The notes: a model not told the origin generated them from the letters alone. A stretch of 64,000 bases of DNA from Chloranthus sessilifolius (GCA_021018995.1 CM037595.1:98421491-98485490), one strand, 5' to 3'. Positions 22,182-33,566 are shown, counted from the first letter of the stretch. Program-made: numbers and translations.

Positions 22182-22890
22182 TTTAAAATGTGGACCAAAA
22201 ATTAATTCTTATTTTGTACCATTATTTCGATGTACAGGATGTGACTATGGAGGAGCTAATATCAAAGGTGTGCGACACAACCGTCGATAAGGAACCATCA
22301 GCTCCTGCGCATCAGGTTCCTCCTCCTCCTCCCGTTGATGAGGTGATGGCAACTGCTGACGAGCAGCCTGAGACTCAAACTGATAAGGGTCCTGCTGGTG
22401 AAGAGGAAACCTCTTCCCAATTGCCTCACCAACAAGCTGAGCCTCGCTTAAGACCTAGGCAAGCAAAACTCAGCAAAGTAATTGCCGTCAAACCTAAGGC
22501 ACAGCGAAGGGTAGCAAAAAGAAGCTCACCGAGAAGGCCAAGGACAAGCTGTTGAGCCTAGACCGTTGGCGTCATTACCGGGTCCCGGTCTACGGTCAAG
22601 ATGCTCTCCGAAGCTTCCACCGAAATGATGACGAGCAAAAATATATGCTAGACATATGGAACAAGCTTCTGAAGGAGGACGAGTAAGTTATTTTTCCCTG
22701 AATACTTAACTTTATTATTATATATTTATCGTGAAGATTAGTTATGTTGACCATTTTTTATGCAGAGAATATGTTAACACTGTCGACAAGTATAAGTTGG
22801 TGGTGCAATCCGTCAGATGTCTGGCGACCACGCAGTACCTGGATAACTTTGTAAGTTTAACATACTGTAGGCAAAATTAAGAATGGTTAA

Positions 22891-23124
22891 AGCTATCGAC
22901 GACTCGAAAAAGAGTCGATATCGATTCATTATAGAGTCGATAACGATGACTTACATAATCGTTATCGACTCTCAAATTAATCGATATCGATGACTTTTAG
23001 AGTCGATAACGATGGCTTATGTAATCGTTATCGACTCTTTAAATAATCGATATCGATTCATTTGAGAGTCGATAACGATGAATTAAGATATCGTCATCGA
23101 TGACTTATAGAATCGATAACTATT
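22891..23124. repeat. 22-bp palindromic-unit array 6 (10-11 units)
   Basis: Fills the intron between 22851 and 23173. Units recur in the order TCGATATCGA, TCGATAACGA, TCGTTATCGA, giving a 66-bp higher-order period. Confidence 0.85.
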
Positions 23125-24171
23125 ATATATTTCACTCTAACTGCATATTTAAATCTAACTGCATTGGTTTCAGGTTATGGGCGCCTACCTGAGACATTTG
23201 GAAGTAATTGATGATAAAATTTATCCTGATAAAAATCCCAAAAACTTCCTTATGGACCCTGCCGCGCTGACGTACATGGGCTATGAACTGAGATATTTTA
23301 ACAAGTTCCTGCTTGCTGAAAAATTATACGACCAATCGATCGAGGTTCAAGTTCAACGGTGGGCTGTCTATAGACAAAAAGAGACCGGAGGGAAGAAGCT
23401 GATGGAAACTTTCTTTTTCAATGAGCTTCGGAATCTGTGGGCTCACGAATGCAGTATAGTATGCTTTTATCCTCTTTATAATTATTCTTTTTAATTTTTC
23501 TATCATACCCTTTGAGATTATATTTCTTTTTTATAGATATTTATGCTAATATATTCAAAACAACCACTACACTGGGCGCTTGCGATCGTGAAGGTAGTAG
23601 AACGATCGATCATGATCATCGACCCTATATTTAATAGGCCCTCTAAGGAAAGATATGTGTCCCAATTGCAGGCGCTGGTAAGATATTTTGCTTAGCATAT
23701 CTTTTATCATTGTTAGCTTAGCATATCTGACACTCATCTCTATTATTTTGAAACAGACACAATACCTTTCCGTGATTTTATATTCGTATGATGACTCCGT
23801 TGCACTGATCTAGAAGAACTATCCTTGGTCATTTAGTGACTGCCGGATCAAAGCCCTCCCCCGACAGACCAACTCGTGTGATTGTGGAGTGTTTGTTGTG
23901 AAGTATGTCGAGTACTTCATGGTGGGAAAGAAATTTGATTTCACGCAATCAGACATAGATAGAATCAGGACAGAAATTGGCCATATACTGGCTACATATA
24001 TAGGCGATGGCGGAGTACTGGCGAAGGACGACAAAAAGGAGGGGGAGCAGCAGTAGTGTGGTTGTATTTTAATATTTTTATAAATGTAAATAAAATATTT
24101 TTTCTTAATGAATTATTTTGAATATAATTACACTATTTTTATGTAGCTGTGGTTAAAAAGTAGAAATAGCA

Positions 24172-24473
24172 GCCATTATCGACTACATATATAGTCGTCA
24201 TCGACTATATAACTAATCGGTAACGACTCTGTATGTAATCGCTATCGACTATATATAGAGTGGTCATCGACTATATAACTAATCGGTAACGACTCTTTAT
24301 GTAATCGCTATCGACTATATATAGAGTCGTCATCGACTGTATCCATAATCGATACCGATTCTTGAATGAATCGATATCGACTTTATAAATAGTCGATGGC
24401 GACTCTATATAGAGTCGATATCGATTATGGATACAGTCGATGACGACTCTATGATTCATCGGTAAAGACTATA
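24172..24473. repeat. 22-bp palindromic-unit array 7 (about 14 units)
   Basis: Lies between the 3' ends of the convergent Ulp1 and transposase genes. Thirteen successive units keep exact 22-bp spacing. Units 2-4 and 5-7 are a near-identical 66-bp duplication. Confidence 0.9.
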
Positions 24474-24544
24474 TTACAGTAAAAAAACATGGATTCTCAA
24501 TTTCACGTTTATATTCTATTTATCATTATTAAAAATGTACACTG

Positions 24545-27267
24545 TCAACCCATCGGTCCCACTGTCGTGCAGCTCCTGCGGTTGTGACCATATTCACTGC
24601 ACCTGCTACACTGTAGTGCCCTAACCTCACCCTTAGACCTTATCCTTCTCTTCCTCGGACGGCTGGCTTGCTTTCGACAATAATAGAGTGGTTTCACTTT
24701 CATATTTTCAGGGAGTTGCTCTGCTTGGAACTCCCATTGACTTTTATCGAGGGTGGGAACCCATTGCTCTTCGTATGTTTTGTCTAAAACAAGCGGTGAA
24801 AAATTATTTCTCACAAAAGTTATGGTAGTCGTAACTTCTTCGATTGATGGCCTCCACCGCATGGGAGCAAGGCAAGCCATAAATGTGCCAACGGCGGCAA
24901 CTACAGATCTTGTGTTCCAAGTCGACGTGATGAATGAAATTTTCGGAATTGACTTGGAATTGATCGCGCCCGTATGGTTGAGCTCTCTTTCTACCGGCCT
25001 ATTACAACATCTTCTTCATGTGCGCGTCTGCTTTCGGGCAGAGAAAGGTGGTCTATTTCTCAGATATCTCTCTGCATTTTTGAAAATGATCGGCGGCTTT
25101 CTCTCTAGTAGTTCTGATTAAGTCGATAATTGGTCTCTCTCGAGCTATCTTTACCACGCTGTTTAAACTTTCGGCAATATTCGTAGTCAGGGAATCGTAC
25201 TGCCTTCCTTCCATATGTGCGCGTGCCCAATGCTTTGAATCTATTTTTAAAATATATTCTACGACCTGAGAATCAGCAGGATCTTTCTTCATTTCGTTAA
25301 TAAAATAATCAAATTTCTCTTTCAAATATGCACGCGCGGCGCATCACCATAGACCCTTCACATTGTTCCTGGATACTTGTGTTGCAAATTTTGTGTCATA
25401 TGCCGCATGCAGTAGTTGTGATATGCGTTAGGGAAGATATGTTTCACCGCATTTTTTAAACCCTTCGACCTGTCCGTGATAAATACGAAATCTTCGTTAA
25501 ACCCACCGATCACGAATGCACCTACCCATTCAAGAAACCACATCCACGTTTCCTCTTCTTCTAACTCGACCACGGCAAATGCTAACGATAATATATGACC
25601 ATTACCGTCTTGCGCAGAGGCGATAAGTAGGATCCCTTCGAAACGTCCTCGTAGGTGTGTGCCGTCTACAAGCAATATGCGTCGAAGTGCATTGCGGTAG
25701 CTTCCGATGCATGGGCCAAAACTCTAAAAAAATCTTTGAAACTTACCGTCAAGAGTAAGTTAAAAGGATGCTTGTACATTAGGATCTACCCTCTCCATCT
25801 CCTTCACGTAGGCCGATAGATCAACAAATTGTCCTTTCCAACTGCCTTTAATATCATTAAGGGCAAGTTCTTTTTCCCTCCAAGCCTTTGCATATGAGAT
25901 TCACACATTATAAGCTTTTGCAATATCAAACATTATCGACGCCGGTGTGTAGTCGAATTCTTCCATAAGTTTATCCCGTACATAGTTTACTACGAAGGAG
26001 ATTGTTGCATTACGTGGACCGTGCGGTCTGATCTTAGCGGCTCCGCATGTGTGAGTACTATTGAATGTCTTGATTTGGAAAGAATCGAGCCCAGTCAATT
26101 TAGAAGCATGTATTCGCCACGAACAATCGGGTTCGTAGCATCCGGCTGTCACTCGATAACTAGCGATCCTCAAAGACCGAATTTGAAAGTTTTTCTCCAC
26201 CGCGTGCTCTTTCAATGCTCTTTGAAATATTTGTTTGTCTCGAAAGATCTCTTCAATTTTAAACGTCCAATTCTGATATTCAATTTTCACCTCTTCATCG
26301 GAGGAGTCGCCCGACGTCTCTGACATTTCGTAATCTCCGTCTACTAGGGGATTGTCAATGTCTCTCACAAAAATTTTCGGATCCTCTTTGATAAACTCAT
26401 CCGGTTCGCCTTCATATTCTTCTTCTAAGGTATCTTCATTCATGGCTTGAGGATGACTACGCCATTCACTAGCGGTGTTCTCGGGTGGTTGACTAGATCC
26501 TTCACCGAAGGGGTTCTGATGTGATTGACCGGATCCTTCACCGAATGGATAATCGCGTGGTTGGCTAGGCCCTTCACTGAAGGGGTGCTCATGTGTATGG
26601 ACATGGGGTTGAGTTACTCCGGTAATTCTCATTGATAGCATGGTAGAACATAAGTCTTGAGTAAACCAAGTTGTCTGTCCACCGGGGAAGATATGGTGAA
26701 AATAGTCAATTACCCTTTCTGAAGTATAGTCTAACCATTGACTACATTGTTGTGACTCATGCATGTATTTTACTGGGTCATCATACGATTCAATCGGAGC
26801 ATCGTTTAAATCAAATGTTGCTTTCCCTCTGCCATCATTCGCCGCAATATAACCGTCATCGCCTAACGGATCGGTATCGATATCTGATTTCATCCTCAAA
26901 CTTACATGGTCAAATGAATGAGTCACAAAATCGATCCGCCGAGATTTACTTGTTGTTCGGTTCCTTAATGATGAATACTTTTATAACGTCCACCGCGGAT
27001 TTATAAAACGTAAATAATGTAGCCAAATAATCAGAGTTCAAAATGTCGGCAACCACGGGCGCATTCACTATCTTCATATGAAACTTTGTGAAAACAGTTT
27101 CATCCGCCTTCACAAAACTGACAGCAGATATTCGCCTTATGAATTGTTCATAAGAAATTTCAGTTGAAATGTTAATAAGCCTCCGCCGGCCACCTTGATA
27201 CAAGCCACCATCGTTTACAAGAAGGCCATCATAGTGACAAAGAAGAGGAATCCTCACGTCCGTCATC
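24545..27267 (-). pseudogene. MULE transposase, broken
   Basis: Domains in order on the minus strand. First, 27267-26946 is a PB1-like N-terminal segment (MTDVRIPLLCHYDG...). Next, 26926-25901 is an acidic region and a MuDR-type N-terminal DNA-binding domain with C...C...H...C spacing (ending FNSTHTCG). Next, 25675-25358 is the MULE catalytic core with VDGTHLRGRF (first Asp) and FITDRSKGLKNAV (second Asp). Next, 25325-25053 continues the core. A SWIM zinc finger follows at about 24925-24860 (CSC...C.H), then a CCHC zinc knuckle near 24600 (CSRCSEYGHNRRSC). Breaks: TAA after the PB1 segment, in-frame TGA, TAA and TAG between 25900 and 25680, a frameshift and TGA near 25340, and further frameshifts before the SWIM finger. 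It is convergent with the Ulp1 gene. It could have mobilised this element before it decayed. Confidence 0.85.
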
Positions 27268-27355
27268 GTCTGTTTAAGAATGAGAAGGAAGGGGTCATAA
27301 AACTGATGAAACAAAAGAGAAAAGACAACTATAAATCTTAGCCGATTGTGTATAC

Positions 27356-27468
27356 AATCTATATCGATTCTATATAGAGTCGATATCAATTGTATATACA
27401 ATCGATATCGATTGCAAATACAATCGTCTCTATATGGAGTCGATGACGATTGTATTTGCAATCGATAT
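27356..27468. repeat. 22-bp palindromic-unit array 8 (about 6 units)
   Basis: Upstream of the transposase start (27267), between it and the right end of the MULE. Five readable cores in 22-bp steps; one unit is shortened. Confidence 0.8.
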
Positions 27469-27858
27469 TTTTTTTTTTTAAAACGGATAGAAGGATACTA
27501 AGACCTTTCTTATACTACATAAATAGGAGGTACTGCATCACTAAGAGACACTAATAAACTGAAAATTGGGTTTAAGTAGGATACCTCGCGTTGCAAGGAC
27601 AAACTTTAGGGTCTTTTTGCCACAATGAAGAAATGTAGGGGCTGCTTCTCCCAAGCCTCTGTTTTCTTCTTCGAAATAGCAGATCGGAGAAATAGCAGAT
27701 CAGACTAAGTAAGGAGACGTCGTCTAGGGTTTTGCACCTCTAACTTTTTTGTAGGATAAAATGAGGAAGAAAAAGATGCTTTGTTGATTAAAGAAGGTCA
27801 TAGAATAGGGTAATTTGGACTTTTTACTCTCCTTAGGATCGGCTAGGCTTGGAGCTAA

Positions 27859-27934
27859 TTTGTTTGGGTAAAAGTGAAACTACAGGGCTTCTGACGTAAA
27901 AGGCTCATCTGACAGCCTGTCAGGTTAATTTCCC
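27859..27934 (-). repeat. Right terminal inverted repeat of the MULE
   Basis: 76 bp, reverse complement of the left end, finishing at TTAATTTCCC. Position 27934 is the last matching base. Confidence 0.9.
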
Positions 27935-28575
27935 AATTCCTCTTACAAATATTTGCAGGTCAGAAGACTCCCAAGTCCCAACCATATGTTCAGAGCACTG
28001 TCGGTCATTGACTCTCTATCATTGTCTATTCATACCATAACCAGTCATTTTAAAAGCTCTTGATCACAAATCATACATACGATAGAGTGATTTGGAGAAT
28101 GGATTAAGTTTTGTATTTTGGCGAAAACATATGACACGTATATCATGTAGTGACCACCAAATAAGAAAGTCGCTAAGGACAAAATATGGAAGCCGTCACC
28201 ATAGAATGGCGTGGCAATTCCTAACCTTGACATTGAGATCCCCGCCCGCTTCTAGCCGCTCTCAAGCAAAGGAGTTGTACTCGCTTGAGAGCGGGTAACT
28301 CCGCTCTGGCAAGGAGCGGATAAGGCACTGACACGTTCCGTAGAGGAGCCAGTCCAAACTCAGTGAAATCCCAAGCACCGTAGAGGTGGCTTGGTCAATT
28401 TTCTTTTGCTAAAATAGTCAATAGCCTATGGTTACTATGCTTTTTACGTTTATTTATTTTGCTATCGAAACATCAATGCATTTAGTGAAGGTTGGGTGAA
28501 GGTTATTGACTCGAGCACCATCAATAGAGCTATGGTTGGGTCAAGCAGGGCATCTGCCCTTTCTATATTACAAAA
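27935..28575. other. Intergenic, nothing recognised
   Basis: Contains a short inverted GCTCTCAAGC / GCTTGAGAGC pair near 28258-28285 in a GC-richer patch. No gene seen. Confidence 0.45.
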
Positions 28576-28579
28576 ACAC

Positions 28580-29110
28580 AAACAGAAGGGTTTTGTCGCA
28601 TTTATCCCCTTTATATATGCCTTATTTACCCTTTGACTCCATGTTTTACCTATTTACACGCGAACATTGCTTTTCTGTTTCCTTTCTTTATTACCCCTAC
28701 AATAACCTTAAACTGCTTTCAGATTAGATACTTTATCCCAATCTTTGAACTAATGGATCTTGAGATCATGGCCTACAATTAGATAATCAGATTTTTATTC
28801 ACACACCACACATCTTAAAAATTGATCCAAGAATCATGTTTGGCGTACACACATGATTGGCTATGTTCTCTTTTTTGGGTGGTCTATCATATGAAATCAA
28901 AATCTGACCGCTTGATGATAGGCTCCTGATATCAATATTCCTTGCGTGGAAGATTGTGGTGAAAAATCACCACCATCTTCTGATTCAAATGAGTGAAATT
29001 TTAGTTTTATAACAATCAACTGATAAAGCAAGCGGCCAGTGTAAAAGGTGAAACATAGTGGTCGGGGTGTAAAATAGACATATTTTAAGGGGATAAATGC
29101 AAAAAGCACA
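28580..29110. mobile_element. Long-arm foldback element, same family as 32945
   Basis: The left end (GCATTTATCCCCTTTATATATG) and the reversed right end (GCATTTATCCCCTTAAAATATG) pair. The arms continue through TTTTACCTATTTACAC and GATCTTGAGATCATGG. About 530 bp. No clean TSD. Confidence 0.6.
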
Positions 29111-29145
29111 TAAATAAATAATGTGTAGCATATCTCCTTGCTTGC

Positions 29146-29410
29146 GTACGTAGAGGGGCAATGATTGGGTCCCAAATCAGGTTCAACCAAATATGGTGTT
29201 CAGCCAAATATAGTGTAGTAAGTCTCCGTGCAATGAACGCCTGATTTTGGTGTTCAACCAGATTTGGAGCCATTGGATGTGACAGAATCTCGACTAAAAG
29301 TCATCCAATAAAAATGAAAGCCGTGCAAGTGAAAATTCTGTGCTATTCAAATATGGTTGAACACCAAATCAAGTTTATCCAGTTGATCGTGACCATTGCC
29401 CCACGTATGG
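29146..29410. mobile_element. Small foldback with GGGGCAATG ends
   Basis: Left CGTACGTAGAGGGGCAATG and reversed right CATACGTGGGGCAATGG pair. Inner words CAAATATGG / TTGGTGTTCAACC occur in both orientations. TSD not clear. Confidence 0.45.
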
Positions 29411-29414
29411 ATGG

Positions 29415-32012
29415 TAGGATTGTCAAAGGATCAGCCTGGCTCTAAATGTTAATGCCTAGGCTAAATTTTGAGGGGCCTAGAGTAGAGCTTGGGCCTTTAG
29501 GCCATGTTTGATAACAAGGAAATTTCAAAGAGGAAATGAAATTAATTTCCTATTTGATTTCCTGCAAAATGATTTCCTTTGGAGATAGATTTTTCACTAT
29601 TTGATTAGTATATTTGAGAAATAACTTTCATTGGAAATTGATTTCTCTTGTTTGATTGATATGTTTGAAAATGAATTTTAAAGTTTGGATCATATATTTT
29701 CTACTTTTATAAAAGTAGAAGTTAGTTTGAACAAATATTTTGTGAGAAAAGAAGAAAAAAAAATTATTTAGAAAAATATCTAACTTATCACTTTGTGTTG
29801 CACTAGTTATAGATTGACTTTCTTTTTATCAAAATCATGATCAAAGTCAAATATTAACCAATAATTTTTTTAAGGATATTCTATTATGCTATAAATTAAC
29901 GCTATAGTAATCACTATTTATTACCAAGTAACATAAGTCACAGCTTGAAAAGTCAAACTCAAATAAAAAGTCAAAATTTAAGCAAACTTAAAATTTTAAT
30001 AAATAAAAATGTATAAAGTTAAATAACAAAGTTGTAAATGATAGAATCTACTATAAGGTTATACATTGAAAGGAAATTAAATATTTATAAAGGTTAAAAC
30101 TTTGACAAAGAGAATTTTCAATATACCAACAAGTTATAAAAGTCCAATTGCAATTTAATGTACCCACAAGTTATAAAAGTCTAAATGCAAATTAGCATAA
30201 CAGTATTCATATACATCATTAGGATACAGTAGTCAAAATTTGATTATCCACTTTTAATAAAAGTCAAATTTTGATCAAACGTAAAACTTTGATCAATAAG
30301 ATTTTTTAAGGCTAACATACAAAGTTACATAGTAAAAATTAATGTGCACTATAAGGTTACAAGTTGAAAGAAAATTAAATTAAAAAAAAAGTCAAACTTT
30401 GATTAAAATTTTTAACTTTAACCAATAGAAAATTTAGCAATTTACTGACAAACTACAAATAAACATAACAATATTCATAATCATCGCTACATTATACTAG
30501 TAAAAAATTTGACCAAATATCAACTTTTTTAAAAGTCAAACTTTGATCAAATGTAAAAAAATATACAATAAAATTTTGTAATGTACTACAAAATAATAAA
30601 TTAACAATATGATAACTGCATTGGGGCTACAAATGTTCAAAAAAATCAAATTGTGTTACAAAGCCAAAGTTTGACCAAATATCAAACTTTGACTGATAAA
30701 AATTTACATTACTAAAATACACATGACATAGTAATAATTGCTAATTACTGTCAAGATATACTTATCAATAAAAGTCAAACTTTTACCAATAAAAATGAGA
30801 TAATGTATTTTAAAGTGACAAATTAAAACAATGATAGATATTTTTAACTATAATATTCTACTAATTAAAATTTATAACTTTTTATAGAAAATCAAACTTT
30901 GACAAAAAGTCAAACCTTGACCAAAGAAACTTGCATAGATACGATATAAATTTTTGTAGTAGTAGACTATCAATAAGCATATTTTGAGTTTGATAAAAAG
31001 TAATTTTGTATAAAAGTCAAAGTTTGACTAAAGCTCAAACTATTGACTAATAAAATTGAGAATCTAGTACCATTTTATAGATCAACACAATAGTATCCCT
31101 TTTTCGCCATCAAATTATAGGAATAAAAGTTTAATCAAATATAAAATTTTAATTAAAAATCAAAGTTTGACCTTAAAGTTAACCTTTGACCCTTAAAATT
31201 TTGATAATATATTACTAACCTACAACTTATTATCATGTTTCAATAGTTAAAGTCTAATCAAAAGTCAAAACTTTAAATAGTTTATAAATCCTTTTAAAGT
31301 TTAATTACAATTCAAACTTTGACCAAAGTCAAATCGTAGCTAAAAAGTATATGATGTAGATCATGTGGTAGTCATAGTGATCGTATTGATATAATGGCTA
31401 TAAAAATTAAAGTTACTTTTTTAAAATCAAAAGATAATTTTTTTGCTTTTAAGTTTTTTACAAGTTACTTTATATTTGAAATGACAAAAAATTATTATTT
31501 TGTTACTGAGAAACTCAATTTAAGCCACTTAAAAGGTTGAAATAGTTTCCTTCTAAAATGACTTAATGTATGAAAATTCAATTTTCAAGCGGGGCCCACT
31601 TAATTTCATTTCCAAGCCCGGCCCTATATATATATATATATATTATTTTTATTTTATCAAATGTATCATTCTTTCTAAACTTTCAATCATTCTTAATAGA
31701 TGCATAACAGATTAATTTGATAATTTTCAAAATAAAGCTATCCTTCTTCATATTTGAAAGTATAATTTATATTTAAAATTATCTAATAATAAATATCATA
31801 TATATATTTTATAATATAAGAACAAAACGAAAGATAAAATGGTAATGTTCGAAAGCTCAAAGCCTGACTTGAGCCTGCTAGGGTTAGTGCTAGGGCGATC
31901 TATGTTAAAGCCCACCAAGGCTTGGGCTAGGGCCAGGGCTGACCATACTAAGGCCCGCCTAGGTTAAGGCCAGGGCAATGCAAAAGCCCAGCCTCCCCCA
32001 TTGACAGCCCTA
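29415..32012. mobile_element. hAT-type element (TAGGR ends) with nested AT-rich element
   Basis: Left end TAGGATTGTCAAAGG, reversed right end TAGGGCTGTCAATGG. Possible 8-bp TSD ATGGATGG (29407-29414) and ATAGACAG (32013-32020), 5 of 8 with only transitions. The outer 100-300 bp are rich in GGCCTAG/CTAGGCC words. An AT-rich block of about 2.1 kb (about 29500-31630) sits inside and may be a separate non-autonomous insertion, since its edges share GGAAATGAAATTAA in inverted form. Confidence 0.5.
29940..31340. repeat. Cluster of TCAAACTTTGACC motifs
   Basis: At least a dozen copies of AAAGTCAAACTTTGACC-like words on both strands (for example near 30263, 30390, 30530, 30670, 30895, 31015, 31165, 31315), spaced irregularly by about 100-150 bp in very AT-rich DNA. 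No ORF of note. Confidence 0.65.
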
Positions 32013-32133
32013 ATAGACAGTGAGATGGCCATGTTGTTGGTTTGCCCTGAAAGTGAGAGAAAGATGAGAATGATTTAATTTTTACAATGCATTGATGGTT
32101 AGTTGCCCGAAAATTTAAATGAATTAAGGCCCC

Positions 32134-32568
32134 GACTCTCCTGACAGTCATTTAAACACCAAAATAATATTTAAATTAATGATTTTACACCATCAATAGT
32201 CGAAGATGTGAGTGATATGTACCGTCATACAGATAGATCATGGATTAAAGTGTAACATATTCAAAATTGGTGTTTTAGGGGATTTAACCCATCCAATATC
32301 TGGACTACAATATCAACCATTGTTTTAATTCTAATGGCTGATTTTAATGCTCATCAATCGGATGGTTCACATACCCATAGAGGCATATTTCTTTGGGCAG
32401 CCACATGTTCCAATGATAGATTGCCACTTGGACAATTGAGATAGTCCATAGAAGTGTACCACATGGCATAATAAGAAATCACACTTTAATGGTGTGAGAT
32501 TAAAAGTTAAATTTTAATGGTATAAAATCAATAAACACCATTTTGGTGTTTAATGTCGCTCAGGAGCC
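32134..32568. mobile_element. MITE with CTCCTGA...AAACACCAAAAT ends
   Basis: The left end CTCCTGACAGTCATTTAAAC and reversed right end CTCCTGAGCGACATTAAACA pair, followed on both sides by ACCAAAAT and GATTTTACACCAT-like words. A relative is visible at 13380-13690. Confidence 0.5.
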
Positions 32569-32944
32569 ATAAATTAATGCATCATTTATTCGAATGTAAA
32601 ACTTCCAAAACTAGGTGGTAGCTGGTGAGAAAACATGCTGTGTGCGGGCTGCACCTCATTTAAGTTAACTTTTCAAAAACTATAAATATGTTTCACATAA
32701 AACCTGTTCTTTTGAAAGAACTTTATACAACCTTATTAATATATAAACTCTCAAATTTATGGTGTAGAAGCCCCAAATCTATGGTAAAATTAGTATTAAC
32801 ATTTGTCGATCATCATTAGCCTAAAGAAAATCCTGGCTACACCACTCGCAAGGGAGGCCGTTGGAACCTGCGTTGAGTTGTAATATTGCCAACCTTCCAT
32901 TATGCTACATCCCCAAGGGTTTATATGCTTATAAATAACTTTAA

Positions 32945-33519
32945 GAGATTCTGCGTTTACCCCCTAAGATATGTCGTATTTATATTCCACCCTCGGTGTT
33001 TCACCCATTTACACTGTGATCCCCGCTTTTGTGTTTTCTTTGCATTTCTCCCCCTATAGTGACGAATCAACCGTTGACTGTTTGGAATTAGATGAGGGAA
33101 ATCATTTTTCACCATAATTTTCTATCCAACGAATCTTGAAATCATGAGTCTACCATCAAATGGTCAGATTTTGATTCACATGGAACACATATTGAGAAGT
33201 GATCCAAGAACCATGTTTGATGTATACCCACGATTATGATCACTTTTTATATTATTTGTCATATGAAATCAAGATGATCGTCTGATGGTAAACTTTTGAT
33301 CTCAAGATTCAATGGGTATAAGATTATGGTGAAAAATGATCTCCATCATCTAATTCCAAGCATTTAAAGTTTAGTTGTATAGTAGTCAACGATTAATTTG
33401 TCACTGTAAGGGGCAAAATGCAATGGAAACACAAAAGTAGGGACTTCAGTCTAAATAGGTAAAACACGGGAGCGGAGTGTAAATACGACATATCTTAGGG
33501 ACGTAAATGTAGAAATCTC
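32945..33519. mobile_element. 575-bp foldback element with 9-bp TSD
   Basis: The two halves are imperfect inverted repeats over almost the whole length (arms of about 280 bp). Paired words include CTAAGATATGTCGTATTTA, CTTTTGTGTTT and ATCATTTTTCACCATAAT. A perfect 9-bp TSD TAACTTTAA lies at 32936-32944 and 33520-33528. A 9-bp TSD with very long arms fits a non-autonomous Mutator-type foldback. Relatives are at 1270, 6470, 17291 and 28580. Confidence 0.8.
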
Positions 33520-33566
33520 TAACTTTAAATGTAACACATGTGAAATGTCAAAAGTATAGTTTCATT

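Larger units (their letters stand above)
21323..24056 (+). pseudogene. Ulp1-like cysteine protease gene of the MULE, broken
   Basis: Six exon-like blocks with canonical junctions: 21323-21904, about 22238-22682, 22766-22850, 23174-23458, 23537-23677 and 23757-24056. The first is lysine-rich, then acidic, and ends in a leucine/asparagine coiled coil. The second is proline-rich, then basic. The last three form the C48/Ulp1 protease fold: PLHWALAIV carries the catalytic His, IMIIDP the Asp, and TNSCDCGVFVVKY the Cys. Such proteases cut SUMO-like modifiers. Breaks: TGA at 21812, a frameshift near 22512 in an A-run, and TAG at 23811. The three catalytic residues remain readable. With the DUF1985 frame upstream this is the usual cargo of Kaonashi-type MULEs. 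The introns of about 320 bp hold 22-bp arrays; the three introns of about 80 bp do not. Confidence 0.75.
18158..27934. mobile_element. Mutator-like element (KI-MULE/Kaonashi type) with Ulp1 gene
   Basis: A 9.8-kb element bounded by inverted repeats at 18158-18235 and 27859-27934. They share stretches such as CTTTTACGTCAGAAGCCCTG and AGTTTCACTTTTACCC almost without difference. Inside are a plus-strand gene set (small KE-rich ORF, DUF1985 protein, Ulp1-like protease) and a convergent minus-strand MULE transposase. DUF1985 plus Ulp1 cargo is the known signature of Kaonashi-type MULEs. The long non-coding gaps are filled by arrays of a 22-bp unit. Both genes have stops and frameshifts, so the copy is dead, but the well-kept ends suggest moderate age. 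No convincing 9-11 bp TSD could be read. Confidence 0.85.

Noticed and set aside
20191..24056. Ulp1/DUF1985 as a host SUMO protease gene
   Set aside because: It lies between the inverted ends of a MULE, beside its transposase, and carries stops and a frameshift. Host status is not supported.
18519..24473. CRISPR-like array
   Set aside because: The repeats are contiguous 22-bp units without unique spacers, lie in a plant transposon and have no cas genes nearby.
18158..27934. A 9-bp TSD for the MULE
   Set aside because: The flanks (AATAAATA-like on the left, AATTCCTCT on the right) do not match, so none is claimed.
28251..28290. Inverted GCTCTCAAGC pair as a terminator or MITE
   Set aside because: The stem is short and isolated, with no matching ends or TSD.
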